64,000 nt of DNA from Syngnathus acus (Eukaryota; Chordata; Actinopteri; Syngnathiformes; Syngnathidae), in assembly GCF_901709675.1 (NCBI RefSeq), contig NC_051098.1:11810918-11874917 (forward strand), read 5' to 3'. The notes under the pieces were generated by a model that saw only the letters and a list, made by a program, of their open reading frames with translations, was not told the DNA's origin and searched no databases. Shown one piece after another: positions 61,501 through 64,000 of the stretch; the first letter of the stretch is position 1, and each line of letters begins with the position of its first letter. Position numbers and translations under genes: made by a program.

Positions 61501-64000
61501 TACATGGTACCCCGCGGGCACCTTAGCGGTGACCCTTGATCCATTCTTTCTACTCCTGCATGTTCTTCCTTCCAACAGAGCTGGTAGGATACAAGGAGCG
61601 TGTGCTGCAGGGTATCTATGTGTTTACGGCAGTGCAGATTTCACTCCTCGGGGATCACTGCCTGACCTGACCCAGTGTCAGTGGGGGGTGCAGTGTGCCG
61701 GACCATGCCCACCAGGTCCACTTCTTCACCGGCATTACATTATTTTCAATTCTCCAGTTTTTCCTCTGTAAAATAAAACGTATGACTAATATTAGCTATC
61801 AAGTGTAAGTAACTTTGTATCCTTATTTTTAGGTTTCTACTGTCCCGAGGGTGCTGAAAAGGCTGTGATGTGTCCTGAAAATACCTTCAGAAGTTATTCA
61901 GGGGGTGCCAGCGCACAGGATTGTTTGACCTGTCCAGCTGGACACTGGTGCCGACCTGGTATTTATGCTCATTATGTGCTTTAAATTGGTCAGACTGATG
62001 GGAAACTTCTATCATGCTTGTCTGACATGGTGCTAATTGGACTCAGTGTGCAAGAGGATAAAAAAAAAAAAAAAAAGCACTGTCTGGGGAATTATGTCCA
62101 AGCCTCGGCTCTACAAGGCTCCAAAATGATATCATAAAATCAATTCTTTAACCCGGGTGCCCGGACTGTAATAAATGTGCAGTGGAAGAGACTCCATCCG
62201 TCATTAATCGAAATTACACCCTCACGTTTGTTTATAGGCCGGCCACATCCTCGTTTGTGCCCCGCTGGTCATTATTGTAACAGTTTGCCAGGAGGTGACA
62301 GTAACGGATGGATCGGGCCCAAGCCTTGTCCCGCTCACACCTATCGAGCCGATCCCGGAGCGGGCAGTATAGGCGACTGCCTTCCTTGCCCTCCCGGGTC
62401 CCACTGCAACAGCACAGGTGCCGCACAAAGCATCTCAAACAATGAGCACCACTCTACTCCTTGAAATGTTAATTAAAGTGGCGGCGGACTTATTCATAAT
62501 GTTAATTAAAACGGCAAATGCAAAGTAGACACGTTGTGCAATATCTTATAATGAGGTGTAAAATGTTGCGTGGAGCTTCACCATCTTCTAGCTCGACATG
62601 ACTCAAATTGAAAGCAAACTGCCTTTCCGGGTTATTTTAATTTCAGTTTGTGTGCACACATTTTGTCATCGAGCCTGTGGCGGGGATAAAAATTGAGTCG
62701 TTTTAATATGACTGAAGACCGTGAATTTAAAACACATTACGTGAGGTGACATTGAAGATTGAGCGGTGGATTTGTAACAGAAGATCTTTTTTTTTAATCT
62801 ACCAAACACCTGCTAGACATAATAAAAACAAACATATTGAGATCATATCTATGTGATGATTCTCCCGTCTTTATAAACATGGCTCTATCTCATAAATGAT
62901 TAAAGAGCTCATTTCAGAACAACTGTCTATCAGGCCTTGCAGATTATTCCAACAATCCTTGCCCACCTGGATTCTGGTGTACTGGGTCTGGAGGACCCAT
63001 TTTCTGTCCAGCGGGCACAAAGAGGATGCTGCCTGGTGCTGCTGAACCTAGCCAATGTGAAGCATGTGCTGGTGGGACCTTCTGTCCAGACCCACAGGAT
63101 ACCGGGGAACCCAATGTGGATGGGATCCCATGTAGGGCCTCTTATGAATGCCCCATAAGTGAGTTTAGTCACACTTACCGTAAAAATGCAGATATGGAGA
63201 TGATGACCAAAGACGGGAATGAAAATAATTTTTGTTGACTCTTCAGGTTCAGCCTCGGAGAAGTTGTGCAGAGCTGGTTCATACTGCGGACCGCAGACTG
63301 CTGAGCCTGAAATTTGTCCGGCAGGTTATATTTGTCCAGCGGGGTCACGGTTCTACAATCTCCCCGAACAACTGTGAGCACACTAACCTTTCAATAGCCA
63401 AATATTTCTTGGCATAGAAGGCATTTTTTTAAAGGTGATTTTGATAAGGGAGCTTACTGACTCTGCAGTATGTGGATTTAAAAAAAAATAACCTTCATTG
63501 CACTCCCTCCGCAGCTGTCCGTTTCCTTTCTACTGCCCGGCCAACAGTTCTTCAATGAAGTCTTGCGATGGCGGCTCAAAGCCTGTCAACATCAGCCGAC
63601 TTAGAGGATCCAAAAAATGCTGCTGCAGTATATGTGAAGGTGGCACCTATCGACCTTACCTCTCAACTCTCTTCGAATGCCTGCCATGCCCTCCAGGATA
63701 CTTTTGCCCACCAGGTGTGTACATCCAAAAAAAAGGACACCGTCAATGTCAAGTATTTGTATGTAGAAAAAAAAATCCACTCATCCTTATCGTCCATATT
63801 TCACTTCCTGTGTTTTTATGACTTAGGTACTGAAGACTACAAGAGCAACTCTTGCCCCGAGGGGTATGTTTGTCCAACTGGATCCACACAACCGACACCT
63901 TGCCTCCCTGGCTCCTTTGGCAACCTGACCAAAGCTCAGACACTCGGTGACTGTCACCCATGTCCGCCCAACACCTTCAACCACCTCCATGCCCGGAGGG
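31535..64000 (+). CDS. Giant secreted cysteine-rich modular protein (partial, 3' end outside window)
   Basis: I traced eighty coding exons (listed block by block in the next entries), and all splice phases agree. They give about 12.46 kb of uninterrupted frame (about 4,150 residues), still open at 64000. Exon 1 encodes a signal peptide ([19 protein letters not shown]). An ATG 12 nt upstream is in another frame and gives no signal peptide. The rest is a chain of modules with the theme CPxGxYC-x-GT-x2-P-x-PCPxGTYS-x3-G-x(4-7)-C-x2-CPxGxYC, resembling the GCC2/GCC3 (ephrin-receptor-like) module also found in SCUBE, SVEP1 and ELAPOR proteins. No EGF, Ig, kinase or membrane segment is seen in the window. 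Exon borders mostly split the Gly codon of CPAG|xYC. The protein is probably extracellular, disulfide-rich and N-glycosylated. The C-terminus, which may hold a membrane anchor or another domain, is not in view. I do not recognise a named orthologue, and no function can be assigned. Confidence 0.9.
31941..32243. mobile_element. hAT-like MITE, copy 1
   Basis: This element of about 300 bp has ends GGTGTCAAACTC and TTTGACACCCC, which are inverted repeats of each other. It carries the internal blocks GGCCCGGGGGCCAGATACGG and CACATCATTTTATGTGGCC. The same element occurs at 47262-47588. The terminal motif (CAGGGGTGTCAAAC type) fits non-autonomous hAT elements common in fish and reptiles. It begins 5 bp downstream of the giant-gene exon 3 donor. 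Confidence 0.7.
33335..33442. mobile_element. Palindromic MITE, diverged relative
   Basis: This is an imperfect inverted repeat: TACCGTAAATTTCGGAATAT with AAGCCGC at the left, and TTATAGTCCGAAAAGTACGG TA at the right. It is related in design to the CCGTATTTTCC elements at 43207, 48414 and 54357, but its sequence is distinct. Confidence 0.6.
36090..38074 (+). other. Giant gene, exons 15-22
   Basis: Exons: 36090-36281, 36351-36488, 36671-36853, 36939-37133, 37218-37366, 37446-37614, 37692-37826, 37922-38074. Apart from the exon 19/20 border (phase 2), all borders in this block are phase 0, unlike the phase-1 rule elsewhere. Typical cores are [14 protein letters not shown] (exon 17), [20 protein letters not shown] (exon 19) and [19 protein letters not shown] (exon 21). 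Exon 19 carries the glycosylation site FSNSSG. The intron before exon 15 is nearly 700 bp and shows no missed exon, because the module theme continues smoothly across it. Confidence 0.85.
38158..45218 (+). other. Giant gene, exons 23-40
   Basis: Exons: 38158-38347, 38681-38821, 38885-39070, 39186-39257, 39322-39448, 39516-39649, 39854-40051, 40565-40714, 40893-41072, 41256-41372, 41525-41674, 42275-42427, 42595-42810, 42965-43069, 43888-44032, 44256-44467, 44771-44989, 45112-45218. Nearly all borders are phase 1 (exceptions: exons 27 and 37, phase 2; exon 40, phase 0). Exon 31 carries a diverged spacer ([17 protein letters not shown]). Sequons: FTNTTG (exon 24), YTNLTG (29), WSNSTG (37), FSNLTK (40). 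Exon 23 uses a GAG acceptor (GGAG|TCT), weaker than the usual CAG or TAG. Confidence 0.85.
43207..43313. mobile_element. CCGTATTTTCC palindromic MITE, short copy
   Basis: The ends TACCGTATTTTCCGCACTAT and the reverse complement at the right are joined by TAAGGCGCACCGGATTATAA and a short core, 107 bp in all. It is identical in style to the outer parts of the longer copies at 48414 and 54357. It is flanked by TA-rich sequence within a giant-gene intron. Confidence 0.75.
45224..45343. repeat. (ATGG)n microsatellite
   Basis: An almost perfect tetranucleotide array of about 120 bp starts 5 bp after the exon 40 donor GTGAG. Both strands are open through it (WMDG and SIHP repeats), but it is intronic, because exon 40 ends at 45218 and joins exon 41 in frame. 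Confidence 0.95.
47262..47588. mobile_element. hAT-like MITE, copy 2
   Basis: This is the second copy of the element at 31941, with the same internal blocks and the end AGTTTGACACCCCTG. It sits in an intron of the giant gene inside a CTAG-rich stretch (TAGCTAGCTAG on both sides), which blurs the target-site duplication. Confidence 0.7.
48414..48812. mobile_element. CCGTATTTTCC palindromic MITE, full copy
   Basis: This 399-bp element is bounded by TACCGTATTTTCCGGACTAT and its reverse complement. Sub-blocks include TATAAGGCGCACCGGACTAT (repeated near both ends) and CTGTCGGCTTTTGAGAAAAT. It lies in the large intron between exons 45 and 46 of the giant gene. Confidence 0.78.
53226..53335. mobile_element. 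hAT-like MITE, internal fragment
   Basis: About 110 bp matches the interior of copy 2 (compare CTGATTTGAAAAC, TGTCAGTTTGTTTTGTAGCTT and ACTGTATATAATATGAGG with 47430-47490). Both terminal repeats are missing, so this is a truncated relic in the intron before exon 55. Confidence 0.65.
54357..54749. mobile_element. CCGTATTTTCC palindromic MITE, full copy
   Basis: This 393-bp copy has the same ends and sub-blocks as 48414-48812. Its core differs and contains two near repeats of CTCAACGTTGCTCAAACGT/CTCAACATTGCTCAAACGT. It lies in the intron before exon 57. Confidence 0.78.
57231..64000 (+). other. Giant gene, exons 65-80 (exon 80 cut by window end)
   Basis: Exons: 57231-57380, 57567-57670, 58160-58362, 59081-59301, 59381-59527, 59662-59817, 59897-60048, 60714-60882, 60953-61061, 61579-61715, 61833-61958, 62238-62417, 62934-63158, 63247-63373, 63515-63714, 63827 to at least 64000. 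Sequons: FNNQTG (exon 69), FRNTTG (70), FGNLTK (80). Exon 74 is diverged ([19 protein letters not shown]) and exon 79 has the unusual run [12 protein letters not shown]. The frame is still open with module sequence ([11 protein letters not shown] ... CHPCPPN) at the last base. Confidence 0.84.
60282..60628. repeat. Tandem repeat, 122-bp unit, about 2.8 copies
   Basis: Units start at 60282, 60404 and 60526 with CAATGTTGAGGGGCAATTA and end with ACTGGTTGTTGTAGCCAACC. Units 1 and 2 are almost identical, and unit 3 has an internal deletion. The array lies in the intron between exons 71 and 72 of the giant gene. Confidence 0.92.

Overview
The window looks like nuclear DNA of a ray-finned (teleost) fish. 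Genes are split by short, often 80-300 bp, GT-AG introns. The recognisable proteins are vertebrate-specific, intergenic DNA is AT-rich and modest, and the introns carry MITE-like elements and simple repeats typical of fish. I cannot name the species.

Layout: 1-4428 is non-coding. Five genes then lie on the minus strand, in the order they appear along the window: PDE9A (4429-9918, 18 coding exons, complete), HEPACAM/GlialCAM (13018-18007, 7 exons, complete), neurogranin NRGN (21927-23488, 2 exons), an SPA17-like RIIa-domain gene with a very long acidic repeat exon (25604-28334, 5 exons), and a single-Ig-domain membrane receptor with two ITIM-type tyrosine motifs (29230-30824, 9 exons). HEPACAM, NRGN and SPA17 are also neighbours on human 11q24.2. 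Human PDE9A is on 21q22.3, so the PDE9A/HEPACAM gap (about 10.4-13.0 kb) is a synteny junction relative to human.

The right half (31535 to the window end) is one gene on the plus strand. It starts with a signal peptide, and I traced 80 consecutive coding exons by hand with every splice phase matching. Together they give about 12.46 kb of open frame, roughly 4,150 residues, with no stop before the window ends. The predicted protein is a giant secreted or extracellular molecule built from cysteine-rich modules of the CPxGxYC...PCPxGTYS...C..CPxG type (similar to the GCC2/GCC3 or ephrin-receptor-like module). Many modules carry an N-glycosylation sequon at the same place. I do not recognise a named gene for it, and it is the main candidate for something undescribed.

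The giant gene and the ITIM receptor are head to head, with 710 bp between their start codons. That spacer contains an ISRE/IRF-type site and a composite RUNX-ETS site, which hints at expression in leukocytes or under interferon control. This is inference from motifs only.

The rest is repeats: a hAT-like MITE family (two copies and a fragment), a palindromic 'CCGTATTTTCC...' MITE family (three copies plus a diverged relative), a pogo/Tigger-like terminal fragment, a 122-bp tandem repeat, an ATGG microsatellite and several smaller simple repeats.
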